Shown: positions 23,733 to 32,875 of the stretch, piece after piece | How positions within the stretch are numbered: position 1 is the first letter of the stretch | How the letters are laid out: every line of letters starts with the position of its first letter | DNA from: Curtobacterium sp. 9128 | GTDB taxonomy: Bacteria; Actinomycetota; Actinomycetes; Actinomycetales; Microbacteriaceae | Length of the DNA: 64,000 nt | Direction of reading: 5' to 3' | Assembly (NCBI RefSeq): GCF_007673775.1 | Contig: NZ_VEAF01000003.1 | Span: 492,989-556,988 of the forward strand | The notes under the pieces: model-generated | Database searches by the model: none | The model's input: only the letters and a program-made list of their open reading frames with translations | What the model was told of the DNA's origin: nothing | Position numbers and translations under genes: made by a program

Positions 23733-25781
23733 ATGCACCGCACCATCACCTCCCACTCCCGCGACCTCCCCGACGGGACCACCTTCCCCTGGATCGCCGA
23801 CGGCCTGGCCTTCGGCGGTGACTACTCCCCGGAGCAGTGGCCGGAGGACGTCTGGCTCGAGGACGTCCGACTCATGCAGCAGGCCGGCGTCGACTCCGTC
23901 AACGTCGGGGTCTTCTCCTGGGGCCTGATCGAGGTCGCCGACGGCGTCTTCGAGTTCGGGTGGCTCGACCGGGTGCTCGACCTGCTCCACGAGCACGGCA
24001 TCGGCGTCAACCTCGCGACGCCGACCGCCGCACCGCCGATGTGGCTCCTGCAGGACCACCCCGAGGTGCTCCGCGTCGATGCTGACGGCCGCACGGTCGC
24101 CCCGGGCGGCAGGCTCGGGTGGTCGCCCAGCTCGTCGGTGTTCCGCGAGTTCGCGCTGCGCATCGTCGAGCGCCTCGCCGAGCGGTACGGCGCGCACCCC
24201 GCCCTGCGGATGTGGCACGTCAGCAACGAGCTCGGGAACGAGAACCACCGCTGCCACAGCGCGGAGAGCGACCGGGCCTTCCAGACCTGGTCGGCGGAAC
24301 GACACGGTTCCCTCGACGCCCTCAACGAGCACTGGGGGACGGCCTTCTGGGGCCACCGCTACACCGCGTTCGACCAGGTGCGGACACCACGGTGGACCGG
24401 CACGGCCCACAACCCCGGCCTGCTGCTCGACTTCGAGCGCTTCTCCAGCGACGCGCTCCTGGCCCACTACCGTGCCGAACGCGACGTGCTCCGCCGGATC
24501 ACACCGGACGTGCCGATCACGACGAACACGATGATCCAGGGCGGCCCCGGCGTGCACCAGTACGCCACGTGGGCGCGGGAGGTCGACCTCGTGGCGAACG
24601 ACCACTACGTGATCGGCGCCGACCCGGAAGGGCACGGCGAGCTGGCCTTCAGCGCGGACCGGACCCGCGGGATCGCCGACGGGCAGCCGTGGCTGCTCAT
24701 CGAGCACTCGACGTCCGCCGTCAACTGGCAGCCCCGGAACCGCGCCAAGGCACCGGGGGAGATGACCAGGAACAGCCTCGCCCACGTGGCGCGCGGCGCC
24801 GACGGGGTGCTCTTCTTCCAGTGGCGACAGTCCACAGCGGGCAGCGAGCAGTTCCACTCCGCCGTCGTCCCGCACGCCGGCGCCGACACGAAGGTGTTCC
24901 GCGAGGCGTGCGAGCTCGGTGCGCTCCTCCGGCGGATCGGCGAGGTCACCGGGTCGACCGTCGAACGGGCACGGGTCGCGATCGTCGTCAGCGAGGACGC
25001 CGCGGCCGCCCTGCGGTCGGGGCCGAAGCCGACCGTCGACCTGGACCCGTTCGCCGAGGCGCTGGCGTTCCACCGCGCGTTCACGCGCATCGGCGTGGCC
25101 GTCGACGTCGTCCCGCCCGGGACGGCACCGGACGGCTACGCCCTGGTCGTCCTGCCGACCGTCCCGCTCGTCCCGACCGCGGACGTGGAGCGCCTCGACG
25201 CCTGGGTCCGTGCCGGGGGCACCCTGCTCGTGACCCCGTTCACCGGCATCGTCGACGACCACAACCGGGTCGTCACCGGCGGCCACCCGGGCGCGCTCCG
25301 ATCGCTCGTCGGAGCCCGCGTGGAGGAGTTCTTCCCGCTGCTCGAGGGCGAGACCGTGACGACGAGCGACGGGTCGACGGGCCGGGTCTGGACCGAGTGG
25401 GGGCGCGCCGACGGAGCCGAGGTCACCGCGACGTTCACCTCCGGTGTCCTCGCCGGTCTGCCGTCGGCGTACCGCAACGCCCTCGGTGCCGGGAGCGTGC
25501 GCCTGCTCTCGACGCACCTGGACCGAGCGTCCCGAGGACGACTCGTCGGTGCCCTCGTGGCCGAGCTCGGGATCGAGCCGGTCGTCCCCGGCGAGGACGG
25601 GCTCGAGCGCGTCCGTCGGAGCGGGCCGGACGGCTCGTGGGTCTTCGCGATCAACCACGGTGCCGAGCCGCTCGCGATGACGGCGCACGGTACGGACCTG
25701 GTCTCCGGAGCAGACGTGGACGGGCGGTTCGTCGTCCCCGGCGGAGCGGTCGCCGTCGTGCGCGAGGCGGTGACCCGGTGA
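23733..25781 (+). CDS. GH42 beta-galactosidase
   Basis: A 682-residue cytoplasmic enzyme of glycoside hydrolase family 42. FGGDYSPEQWPEDVW opens the barrel, WHVSNELGNE has the acid/base Glu, and WLLIEHSTSAVNWQ the nucleophile Glu; a trimerisation domain (VVLPTVPLVPTADVERL) and a small C-terminal beta domain follow. NHRCHS retains one of the zinc-site cysteines sometimes present. It lies 122 bases after the permeases and is coupled by GTGA to the GH31 gene. It probably removes terminal beta-galactose from imported oligosaccharides. Confidence 0.93.
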   Translation: MHRTITSHSRDLPDGTTFPWIADGLAFGGDYSPEQWPEDVWLEDVRLMQQAGVDSVNVGVFSWGLIEVADGVFEFGWLDRVLDLLHEHGIGVNLATPTAAPPMWLLQDHPEVLRVDADGRTVAPGGRLGWSPSSSVFREFALRIVERLAERYGAHPALRMWHVSNELGNENHRCHSAESDRAFQTWSAERHGSLDALNEHWGTAFWGHRYTAFDQVRTPRWTGTAHNPGLLLDFERFSSDALLAHYRAERDVLRRITPDVPITTNTMIQGGPGVHQYATWAREVDLVANDHYVIGADPEGHGELAFSADRTRGIADGQPWLLIEHSTSAVNWQPRNRAKAPGEMTRNSLAHVARGADGVLFFQWRQSTAGSEQFHSAVVPHAGADTKVFREACELGALLRRIGEVTGSTVERARVAIVVSEDAAAALRSGPKPTVDLDPFAEALAFHRAFTRIGVAVDVVPPGTAPDGYALVVLPTVPLVPTADVERLDAWVRAGGTLLVTPFTGIVDDHNRVVTGGHPGALRSLVGARVEEFFPLLEGETVTTSDGSTGRVWTEWGRADGAEVTATFTSGVLAGLPSAYRNALGAGSVRLLSTHLDRASRGRLVGALVAELGIEPVVPGEDGLERVRRSGPDGSWVFAINHGAEPLAMTAHGTDLVSGADVDGRFVVPGGAVAVVREAVTR

Positions 25782-28003
25782 AGTTCACGGACGGCTACTG
25801 GCAGACGCGCGAGGACGTCACCGTCCTCTACGCGCAGGAGGCGTACGACGTCGACGCGTCGGACGGCGCACTGACCGTCTCCGCACCGACGCGGCGCATC
25901 GTCGGTCGCGGCGACACCCTGAACCGGCCGATGCTGACGGTCACGCTGAGCTCGCCGATGGACGACGTGGTGCGTGTCCGCATCGTGCACCACGCCGGGC
26001 GGCCGGGGCGCGGTGGGTTCGACCTGCCCGGAGCCACGTCGGGGGAGCGGGTCGGCTCCGTCTCGGCCACCCCGGACGGCGGCGGGACCCTGACGACCGG
26101 GTCGGTCACCGCGACCGTCGCTCCCGGGGCGCCCTGGGACGTCTCGTTCTCGGTCGGGGGTCGGCGACTGACCGGTTCTGGGCACCGCTCCGTCGGCTAC
26201 GTCCAGGGCAGCGACGACTCGGTGTTCGTCCACGAGCAGCTGGACCTCGGCGTCGGTGAACTCGTCTACGGACTCGGCGAACGCTTCGGACCGCTCGTCA
26301 AGAACGGGCAGACGATCGACGTCTGGAACGCCGACGGTGGCACGTCCAGCGAACAGGCCTACAAGAACGTGCCGTTCTACCTGACCAACCGCGGGTACGG
26401 CGTCCTCGTGAACGACCCGGGCAAGGTGTCGTTCGAGGTCGGCTCGGAGTCGGTCAAACGCGTGCAGTTCTCGGTCGAGGGCGAGGTGCTCGAGTACTTC
26501 CTGATCGCCGGCGCGACGCAGAAGGACGTGCTCGAGCGGTACACGCAGCTGAGCGGTCGCCCGGCCGTGGTGCCCGCGTGGAGCTACGGCCTCTGGCTCA
26601 CGACGTCGTTCACCACGCAGTACGACGAGGCCACCGTGATGTCGTTCGTCGACGGCTTCGCCGAGCGGGACCTGCCGCTCTCGGCGTTCCACTTCGACTG
26701 CTTCTGGATGCGGGAGTTCAACTGGACCGACTTCACGTGGGACGCCCGGGGCTTCCCGGACCCGGACGGGATGCTGCGACGGCTCCACGACCGCGGCCTG
26801 CACGTGTGCGTCTGGATCAACCCGTACATCGGACAGCGGTCCCGGCTCTTCGCCGAGGCCGCGGAGCGCGGGTACCTCGTCCGCCGACCGGACGGCGGCG
26901 TGTGGCAGTGGGACATGTGGCAGGCCGGGATGGGACTCGTCGACTTCACGAACCCGGAGGCCACCCGCTGGTACCAGGACCACCTCCGCACCCTGCTGCG
27001 GCAGGGGGTCGACTCGTTCAAGACCGACTTCGGCGAGCGGATCCCGACCGACGTGGTGTGGGCGGACGGCAGCGACCCGGAGGCGATGCACAACCTCTAC
27101 GCGCAGGCGTACAACCGTGCCGTCCACGACGTGCTCGTCGACGAGCGAGGACCGGCGGACGCCGTCGTCTTCGCCCGGTCGGCGACCGTCGGCGGCCAGA
27201 CGATGCCGGTGCACTGGGGCGGGGACAACTCGAGCACGCACGAGTCCATGGCGGAGTCGCTCCGCGGCGGCCTGTCGCTCGCCTACGGGGGGTTCGGGTT
27301 CTGGGCGCACGACATGGGCGGGTTCGAGGGGATGCCAGACCCCGGGGTGTTCAAGCGGTGGCTGGCGTTCGGGCTGCTGTCGTCGCACTCGCGGTTGCAC
27401 GGGTCGAGCTCCTACCGGGTCCCGTGGCTGTTCGACGAGGAGGCGGTCGAGGTCACCCGCGCCTTCACCCGGCTGAAGCTCGCGCTGATGCCGTACCTGT
27501 TCGCGGCGGGGGTGGAGGCGCACGAACGGGGCATCCCGGTGATGCGGCCCATGGCGCTCGAGTTCGACGGCGACCCTGCCGTGGCGCACCTCGACACGCA
27601 GTACATGCTCGGCCCCGACCTGCTCGTCGCGCCGGTCTTCAGCGCGGACGGCGAGGTGACCTTCTACCTGCCGGACGGCCTGTGGACGGACTGGTTCAGC
27701 GGAGAGACCGTGCACGGTGGTCGGTGGCGGACGGAGCGGCACGGCTTCGACACGCTGCCGCTCTACGTCCGGGACGGCGCGGTCGTCCCGGTGGGCGGAC
27801 ACCGCGACCGTCCGGACTACGACTACTTCGCGGACCTGACGTTGCGGGTGTTCCCGGCATCGGAGCCCGGTCGACGCACGGTGCGGGTGGTCGCGCACGA
27901 CACGGGGGAGCAGCGGTCCTACTCCGTCCAGCGGGAGCCGGACGGCACGGCCCGGCTCGTCGGCGACGCGGAGGTGGTCATCGAGCAGGTACGACCGGCC
28001 TGA
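25778..28003 (+). CDS. GH31 alpha-xylosidase, YicI-like
   Basis: A 741-residue cytoplasmic GH31 enzyme. The N-terminus MKFTDGYWQTREDVTVLYA and the following domain match E. coli YicI alpha-xylosidase. FHFDCFWMREFNWTDFTWD is the substrate-cap region, DSFKTDFGERIP has the nucleophile Asp, and HWGGDNSSTHESMAESLRGG the acid/base Asp. The GTG start overlaps the GH42 stop (GTGA). It releases alpha-1,6-xylose from isoprimeverose-type units in YicI homologues. The stop codon sits at the start of a 9-bp tandem repeat. Confidence 0.92.
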   Translation: MKFTDGYWQTREDVTVLYAQEAYDVDASDGALTVSAPTRRIVGRGDTLNRPMLTVTLSSPMDDVVRVRIVHHAGRPGRGGFDLPGATSGERVGSVSATPDGGGTLTTGSVTATVAPGAPWDVSFSVGGRRLTGSGHRSVGYVQGSDDSVFVHEQLDLGVGELVYGLGERFGPLVKNGQTIDVWNADGGTSSEQAYKNVPFYLTNRGYGVLVNDPGKVSFEVGSESVKRVQFSVEGEVLEYFLIAGATQKDVLERYTQLSGRPAVVPAWSYGLWLTTSFTTQYDEATVMSFVDGFAERDLPLSAFHFDCFWMREFNWTDFTWDARGFPDPDGMLRRLHDRGLHVCVWINPYIGQRSRLFAEAAERGYLVRRPDGGVWQWDMWQAGMGLVDFTNPEATRWYQDHLRTLLRQGVDSFKTDFGERIPTDVVWADGSDPEAMHNLYAQAYNRAVHDVLVDERGPADAVVFARSATVGGQTMPVHWGGDNSSTHESMAESLRGGLSLAYGGFGFWAHDMGGFEGMPDPGVFKRWLAFGLLSSHSRLHGSSSYRVPWLFDEEAVEVTRAFTRLKLALMPYLFAAGVEAHERGIPVMRPMALEFDGDPAVAHLDTQYMLGPDLLVAPVFSADGEVTFYLPDGLWTDWFSGETVHGGRWRTERHGFDTLPLYVRDGAVVPVGGHRDRPDYDYFADLTLRVFPASEPGRRTVRVVAHDTGEQRSYSVQREPDGTARLVGDAEVVIEQVRPA

Positions 28004-28037
28004 CCGGCCTGACCGGCCTGACCGGCCTGACCGGCCT
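27993..28037 (+). repeat. 9-bp tandem repeat at GH31 gene end
   Basis: Five perfect copies of GACCGGCCT. The first two cover the end and stop codon of the GH31 gene. Confidence 0.92.
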
Positions 28038-28122
28038 GCCCGGCGGCCCGCCGCCGGCCGTCGGGCGCTGGGGGCGACCGCCCCTGCGTCCGACGTCCGG
28101 AGGACGGGGCTCGCGACGTGCG

Positions 28123-28854
28123 TCAGCGGGCCGGCGGCCGGTGGGGTGACGCGTCGACGGCACTGCCTGCGCGCACCGGCGCCGCGGCGGCGATCGGCCG
28201 CAGCCAGAAGTCGGCAGCCACGAGGACCTCACCGACGCCGGTGACGAGGAAGCCGACGTGCCGGACCGCTGCGAGCGGTGCGGCGTCCGGGGTGACGGAC
28301 GCCAGCACCGCCAGGACGTTCGCGCACGTCGCGCCGACGCCGATCAGCGTCAGTCCCGCCAGCGCCAGCGACCGCAGCTCGGGTCGCACCGGTCGTCGCC
28401 GGGCCAGGAGGAGTCGCACCACCGCGGCGCAGACGCACACGCCTCCGACGATGCCGATGCTCGGCGCGAGCACCGCGAGGTCGGTCGGCCGCAGTCCGGT
28501 CCCCGCGCCGAGGAACGGCAGCAGCGTCTGCAGGACCGCCGCGACCGCGGCGACCAGGAGCAGCGTCCGTGCACCGCGCGCATCCCGGAGGGGACGGTCG
28601 TCCTCGGGTCCGAACGCGACGAAGCAGAGGCCGGCGAGCGTGGAGAGGCCACCGACCAGGCCCAGCAGGTGCGCCACGCCGGGCATGAGCGGCAGCGCGA
28701 TCGCTGCGAGGGTGCTGATGCCGGCGATCCCGAACAGCAGCACGGCCATCGGCTGTGCGGAGCGCGCGCTGCCGGGGCCGGGGAGGTCGGGCACCACACC
28801 TGCGGGGTCGTCGGGCACGCGTCCAGCGTAGGACCAGCGGGCCGATCGCCTCAT
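28123..28854 (-). CDS. Six-helix membrane protein
   Basis: A 243-residue protein with six predicted membrane helices, for example VLLFGIAGISTLAAIALPLM, LLLVAAVAAVLQTLLPFL and LTLIGVGATCANVLAVLASV. I do not recognise the family. The ATG at 28854 overlaps the response-regulator stop (ATGA), making it the third gene of the citA/citB-like operon; GTG at 28818 is an alternative start. Its link to a dicarboxylate-sensing system suggests a membrane role in that response, without direct evidence. Confidence 0.72.
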   Translation of the reverse strand: MRRSARWSYAGRVPDDPAGVVPDLPGPGSARSAQPMAVLLFGIAGISTLAAIALPLMPGVAHLLGLVGGLSTLAGLCFVAFGPEDDRPLRDARGARTLLLVAAVAAVLQTLLPFLGAGTGLRPTDLAVLAPSIGIVGGVCVCAAVVRLLLARRRPVRPELRSLALAGLTLIGVGATCANVLAVLASVTPDAAPLAAVRHVGFLVTGVGEVLVAADFWLRPIAAAAPVRAGSAVDASPHRPPAR

Positions 28855-29531
28855 CGCACCCACCGGTACTCGTACTCGGGGCGTCCCTGGCCGCGGTGAC
28901 GGACGTCCTTCTCGGCCTGCCCGACGGTGACGAGGTGCTCCAGGTACCGCCGCGCCGTCACCCGCGAGGTCCCCGTCGTCGCCGCCACCTCGGTCGCCGA
29001 CGCCCCGGCGGTCGCCTGCATCAGCACCGCCTGGATCGACGCGAGCGTCGCGCGGGCGATGCCCTTCTCGCCCTCGGTCGGCGTGGGCGGTCGGAGTGCG
29101 CCGAGGCGCTGGTCGATGTCGGCCTGCGTCAGCGACCGCCGGTCCTCGAACCCGCGCCGGAACGCACGGTAGGTGTCGAGCCGTTCGGCGAAGGTCCGGA
29201 AGCTGAACGGCTTGACGAGGTACTGCACCACCCCGAGCGCGATGGCACTCCGCACCTCGTGGGCGTCGTGCGCAGCGGTCACCGCGATCACGTCGACCGT
29301 CGACCCGGCGGACCGCAGGGCGCGGACGAGTCGGAGGCCGTGGGCGTCGGGCAGGTCGAGGTCCAGCAGGACGAGGTCCGGTCCCTCCGCCGCGACCGCG
29401 GCCAGCATGGCGCGCCCGGTGGCGGCCGACCCGACCACGGTGAACCCCTCGAGGCGGCCCACGTACGCGACGTGCGCTTCGGCCGTCAGCGGCTCGTCCT
29501 CCACCACGAGCACCCGGATGACGCCGGTCAT
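28851..29531 (-). CDS. CitB/DcuR-type response regulator
   Basis: A 226-residue regulator. Receiver domain: VLVVEDEPLTAEAHVAYV, phospho-acceptor in LVLLDLDLPDAHG, Thr in VTAAHD, Lys in YLVKPFSF. The C-terminal DNA-binding domain includes ASATEVAATTGTSRVTARRYLEHL, the CitB-type winged helix. The ATG overlaps the kinase stop (ATGA). With the sensor it should control the adjacent dctA. Confidence 0.92.
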   Translation of the reverse strand: MTGVIRVLVVEDEPLTAEAHVAYVGRLEGFTVVGSAATGRAMLAAVAAEGPDLVLLDLDLPDAHGLRLVRALRSAGSTVDVIAVTAAHDAHEVRSAIALGVVQYLVKPFSFRTFAERLDTYRAFRRGFEDRRSLTQADIDQRLGALRPPTPTEGEKGIARATLASIQAVLMQATAGASATEVAATTGTSRVTARRYLEHLVTVGQAEKDVRHRGQGRPEYEYRWVR

Positions 29532-31216
29532 GCGGTCGCCCGCCCCTGTTCGAGGTCGACCACGAAGGTGCTGCCCTCCGGGCCGGTCGTGACGGTGACC
29601 GCGCCACCGATGCGGTCGACGGCGGCGCGCACGAGGGCGAGTCCGAAACCGCGACCGTCGGGGCCGGAGGCCTTCGTCGACCATCCGCGCTCGTGGGCCG
29701 CCGGCACGTCCGGGATGCCAGGGCCGTTGTCGCGCACGACGAAGCGGGTGCGGCCGTCGACCGTCGTCAGGACCACGGTGACACGGGGCTCGCGGTCGTC
29801 GCCCCGGAGCTCGGCGACGGCGTCGACGGCGTTGTCGACGAGGTTCCCGATCACCGTGATGGTGTCGCTCGCCGGCGCCGGCACCGGACCCTCGAGCCCG
29901 GCGGTGTCGGCCGTCAGCACGACGCCACGCTCGCGTGCCTCCACCCGCTTGCCGTCGAGCACGGCGGTCAGCACCGCGGCGGACGTCGTCCGTGCACCGG
30001 TGTCGTCGTCTCCGTCGCGCTCATGCCCGTCGCTCCGGTGTCCGAGCGCCGCGGTGCCGGTGGCGTGCTGGTCGATCTCGTCCGAGGCGAACCGGATCGC
30101 CTCGTCGACCCGTCCGAGTTCCATGAGCGCCACCACGGTGTGCAGCCGGTTCGCGAACTCGTGCGTCTGCGACCGCAGCGCGTCGGTGAGCGTCCGGGTG
30201 GCGGCGAGTTCGCCGGAGAGGTGCATGAGCTCGGTGTGGTCGCGGATGGTCGCGACGGTGCCCATGGGCTTCGCGGACGCGCGGGAGAACGCCATCTCCT
30301 GGTTCACGACGAGCACGCGGTCGCTCGTCACGTGCGTCTCGTCGACCGCGCGGTCCCCCGAGGTGAGCAGGGTCCGCAGGGCGTCGGACACGTCGAGCGA
30401 CTGCACCGGGACCGGCGCGTGGTGTCCGTCCATCGGAGGCAGGTGCAGCAGCTCGGCGGCGCGGTCGTTGTGGAGCACGATCGACCCCGACCGGTCGATG
30501 ACGACCAGGCCCTCGTGCACGGAGTGCAGCACACCCTCGTACGAGGCGAACACGCGGGCGAGCTCTTCGGGACCACGTCCGGCCGTCACGCGGTCCAGGT
30601 ACCGGCTGAGGAGCCACGAGAACAGGGCGGCGACGGCGACGACCCCGAGGGCCAGGGCGACCACGGACACCAGTCGGGGCACCAGGGCACTCGCGATGTT
30701 CGCGACCGTGACCCCCGCCGCGACCAGTCCGACGACCCGACCGTCCCGGTCCTCGATCGGCGTCACGGCGCGCACGGACGGCCCGAGCGTGCCGACGGAG
30801 GTCTCCGTGAACGTCCTGCCGTGCAGCGCCGGGGTGATCGTCCCCTCGAACGGCCGACCGATCTCGGACGGGTCCGGGTGCGTCCACCGGGTGCGGTCGG
30901 GCGCCATGATCGTGATGAAGTCGGTGTGTGTCCGGCGCATCACGTCGAGGGCGTACGGTTCGAGCCGCGCCGAGGGGTCGGCGGTCCGGGCCTGCTCCAG
31001 GACGAACGGGTTCCTGGCGATCGTCACCGCGACCGCTCGGGACTCGGCGGCGGCGGCGGCCTCGAGGTCGGCGCGTGCCGACGCCCAGCTCCAGATGCTG
31101 CCCACCACCACGCCGACGACGACGACCACCAGCTGCAGCGCGAAGAGCCGCTTCGCGATGCTCCACCGCCTCGGTACCACCGTCCGGCCCTCCTCGCCTC
31201 GTCGCGGGACCACCAT
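29528..31216 (-). CDS. CitA/DcuS-type sensor histidine kinase
   Basis: A 562-residue kinase. One helix (LFALQLVVVVVGVVVGSIW), an extracytoplasmic Cache-type ligand domain (THPDPSEIGRPFEG, GTLGPSVRAVTPIEDRDG), a second helix, a PAS domain (HEGLVVIDRSGSIVLHND), a Spo0B-like dimerisation helix with the phospho-His in QTHEFANRLHTVVALME, and an ATPase domain (NLVDNAVDAV, DNGPGIP, GRGFGLALVR). The layout and motifs match citrate and C4-dicarboxylate sensors. It is divergent from dctA, its likely target. Confidence 0.92.
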   Translation of the reverse strand: MVVPRRGEEGRTVVPRRWSIAKRLFALQLVVVVVGVVVGSIWSWASARADLEAAAAAESRAVAVTIARNPFVLEQARTADPSARLEPYALDVMRRTHTDFITIMAPDRTRWTHPDPSEIGRPFEGTITPALHGRTFTETSVGTLGPSVRAVTPIEDRDGRVVGLVAAGVTVANIASALVPRLVSVVALALGVVAVAALFSWLLSRYLDRVTAGRGPEELARVFASYEGVLHSVHEGLVVIDRSGSIVLHNDRAAELLHLPPMDGHHAPVPVQSLDVSDALRTLLTSGDRAVDETHVTSDRVLVVNQEMAFSRASAKPMGTVATIRDHTELMHLSGELAATRTLTDALRSQTHEFANRLHTVVALMELGRVDEAIRFASDEIDQHATGTAALGHRSDGHERDGDDDTGARTTSAAVLTAVLDGKRVEARERGVVLTADTAGLEGPVPAPASDTITVIGNLVDNAVDAVAELRGDDREPRVTVVLTTVDGRTRFVVRDNGPGIPDVPAAHERGWSTKASGPDGRGFGLALVRAAVDRIGGAVTVTTGPEGSTFVVDLEQGRATA

Positions 31217-31246
31217 TCTGCGGTACGACGGGCGTCGATGCGCGCG

Positions 31247-31262
31247 TGAACGCTATGAACGC
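31247..31262. promoter_or_regulatory. Direct repeat in kinase-dctA intergenic region
   Basis: TGAACGC-TA-TGAACGC, two identical 7-base units at a 9-base period, in the 147-base divergent gap. It is a candidate site for the CitB-like regulator, whose relatives bind repeated sites. Confidence 0.5.
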
Positions 31263-31363
31263 AAGTCGCATCCGCGGCGCCGACCGCGCGATGGTGGGTC
31301 CGTTCCGTCGAGAACGAGTGCACCGAGGCGACGACGCCCCGGTCCAGACGACAAGGAAGTCCC

Positions 31364-32788
31364 ATGGCATCGACGCACCCGTCCACCGCGCGCCCTGGTC
31401 GGCGCCGCGGCCTGGACCGTTCGCACTGGCTCTACATCGCCGTCATCGCCGCGGTCGCCGCCGGCATCGCGGTCGGCCTCGCCGCCCCGTCCTTCGCGGT
31501 CGGCCTCAAGCCGATCGGTGACGGCTTCATCGCCCTCATCAAGATGATGATCGCCCCCGTCATCTTCTGCACGATCGTGCTGGGCGTCGGCTCCATCGCC
31601 AAGGCGGCCACGGTCGGCAAGGTCGGCGGTCTCGCGCTCGGCTACTTCGTCGTGATGTCGACGTTCGCGCTGGCGATCGGCCTCGTGGTGGGCAACCTGA
31701 TCCACCCGGGCGACCACCTCGACATGTCCACGGCGAAGTACGACCTCCCGGCCGGGTCGAGCGAGGACGCATCGTCGACGTCGGGCTTCCTGCTCGGGAT
31801 CATCCCCGCCACGCTCGTGTCGTCGCTGACGAGCGGCAGCATCCTGCAGACCCTCTTCGTCGCACTGCTCGTCGGCTTCGCCCTGCAGGCGATGGGGGAG
31901 AAGGGCGCGCCCGTCCTCACCGCGATCCGGCACCTGCAGGCGCTCGTGTTCCGCATCCTCGCGATGGTGATGTGGGCTGCTCCGATCGGTGCCTTCGGGG
32001 CGATCGCGGCCGTCGTCGGTGCGACCGGTGTCGCGGCACTCGTCGCACTCGGCACGCTCATGGTCGCGTTCTACGTCACCTGCATCGTGTTCGTCGTCGG
32101 GGTGCTCGGCGTCCTGCTGCGCGTCGTCACCGGCGTGAACATCTTCCGGCTCATGCGGTACCTGGGTCGGGAGTACCTGCTCATCGTGTCGACGTCCTCC
32201 AGTGAGGTGAGCCTGCCGCGCCTGATCGCCAAGATGGAGCACCTCGGCGTCTCGAAGCCCGTGGTCGGTGTCACCGTCCCGACCGGCTACTCGTTCAACC
32301 TCGACGGCACCGCGATCTACCTGACCATGTCGTCGCTCTTCATCGCGAACGCCCTCGGCACGCCGCTCGACATCCCCGAGCAGATCTCGCTCCTGGTGTT
32401 CATGGTCATCGCGTCGAAGGGCGCCGCCGGCGTGACCGGTGCTGGACTCGCCACCCTCGCCGGCGGCCTGCAGGCCCACCGTCCGGACCTGGTGAACGGC
32501 GTCGGACTCATCGTCGGCATCGACCGCTTCATGTCCGAGGCCCGCGCGCTGACGAACTTCACCGGCAACGCCGTCGCCACCGTCCTCGTCGGCACCTGGA
32601 CGCGGCAGATCGACCGTGCCCAGGTCGACCGGGTGCTCTCGGGCGCGGCACCGTTCGACGAGCGCACGATGTCCGCCGACGACCACGGGGCGAGCGGCTC
32701 GGCCGCCCAGGACGAGCGGATCTCCACCGAGACCGTCCGGACGATCGTCGGGTCCGAGCACACGACGACGTCGGCCGACCGCCGCTGA
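31364..32788 (+). CDS. dctA: C4-dicarboxylate carrier DctA
   Basis: A 474-residue DAACS-family symporter importing succinate, fumarate, malate or similar acids with cations. About eight helices plus re-entrant loops; SSSEVSLPRLIAKME covers the serine-rich hairpin 1, GYSFNLDGTAIYLTMSSLFIA the conserved Asn-Leu-Asp-Gly-Thr segment, and ASKGAAGVTGAGL hairpin 2. AAGGAAG precedes the ATG. The C-terminal 50 residues are a soluble Ser/Asp-rich tail. It is divergent from the CitA/CitB-type system. Glutamate/aspartate transport by relatives is an alternative. Confidence 0.92.
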   Translation: MASTHPSTARPGRRRGLDRSHWLYIAVIAAVAAGIAVGLAAPSFAVGLKPIGDGFIALIKMMIAPVIFCTIVLGVGSIAKAATVGKVGGLALGYFVVMSTFALAIGLVVGNLIHPGDHLDMSTAKYDLPAGSSEDASSTSGFLLGIIPATLVSSLTSGSILQTLFVALLVGFALQAMGEKGAPVLTAIRHLQALVFRILAMVMWAAPIGAFGAIAAVVGATGVAALVALGTLMVAFYVTCIVFVVGVLGVLLRVVTGVNIFRLMRYLGREYLLIVSTSSSEVSLPRLIAKMEHLGVSKPVVGVTVPTGYSFNLDGTAIYLTMSSLFIANALGTPLDIPEQISLLVFMVIASKGAAGVTGAGLATLAGGLQAHRPDLVNGVGLIVGIDRFMSEARALTNFTGNAVATVLVGTWTRQIDRAQVDRVLSGAAPFDERTMSADDHGASGSAAQDERISTETVRTIVGSEHTTTSADRR

Positions 32789-32801
32789 CGGCGCGACCAC
32801 C

Positions 32802-32849
32802 GACGGCCGGGAGGCGCGGTGCGGACCCGCACCGCGCCTCCCGGCCGTC
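32802..32849. terminator. Long palindromic hairpin at convergent junction
   Basis: Arms 32802-32823 and 32828-32849 pair perfectly over 22 bp around a 4-base centre. The core GGGAGGCGCGGTGC is shared with the copy at 35150. It lies between the convergent dctA and BLUF-TetR genes. Confidence 0.85.
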
Positions 32850-32875
32850 TCGCCGGTCGCGTCCGCGACCCGGGT

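Noticed and set aside
28..28003. A sulfoquinovose degradation locus
   Set aside because: The aldolase is YihT-like, but no SLA reductase, SQ isomerase/kinase set or YihQ-type enzyme is evident; the GH31 gene is YicI-like and belongs to a separate locus.
27993..28037. Direct repeats as an attachment site
   Set aside because: No integrase, tRNA or mobile gene is near; simple tandem expansion explains them.
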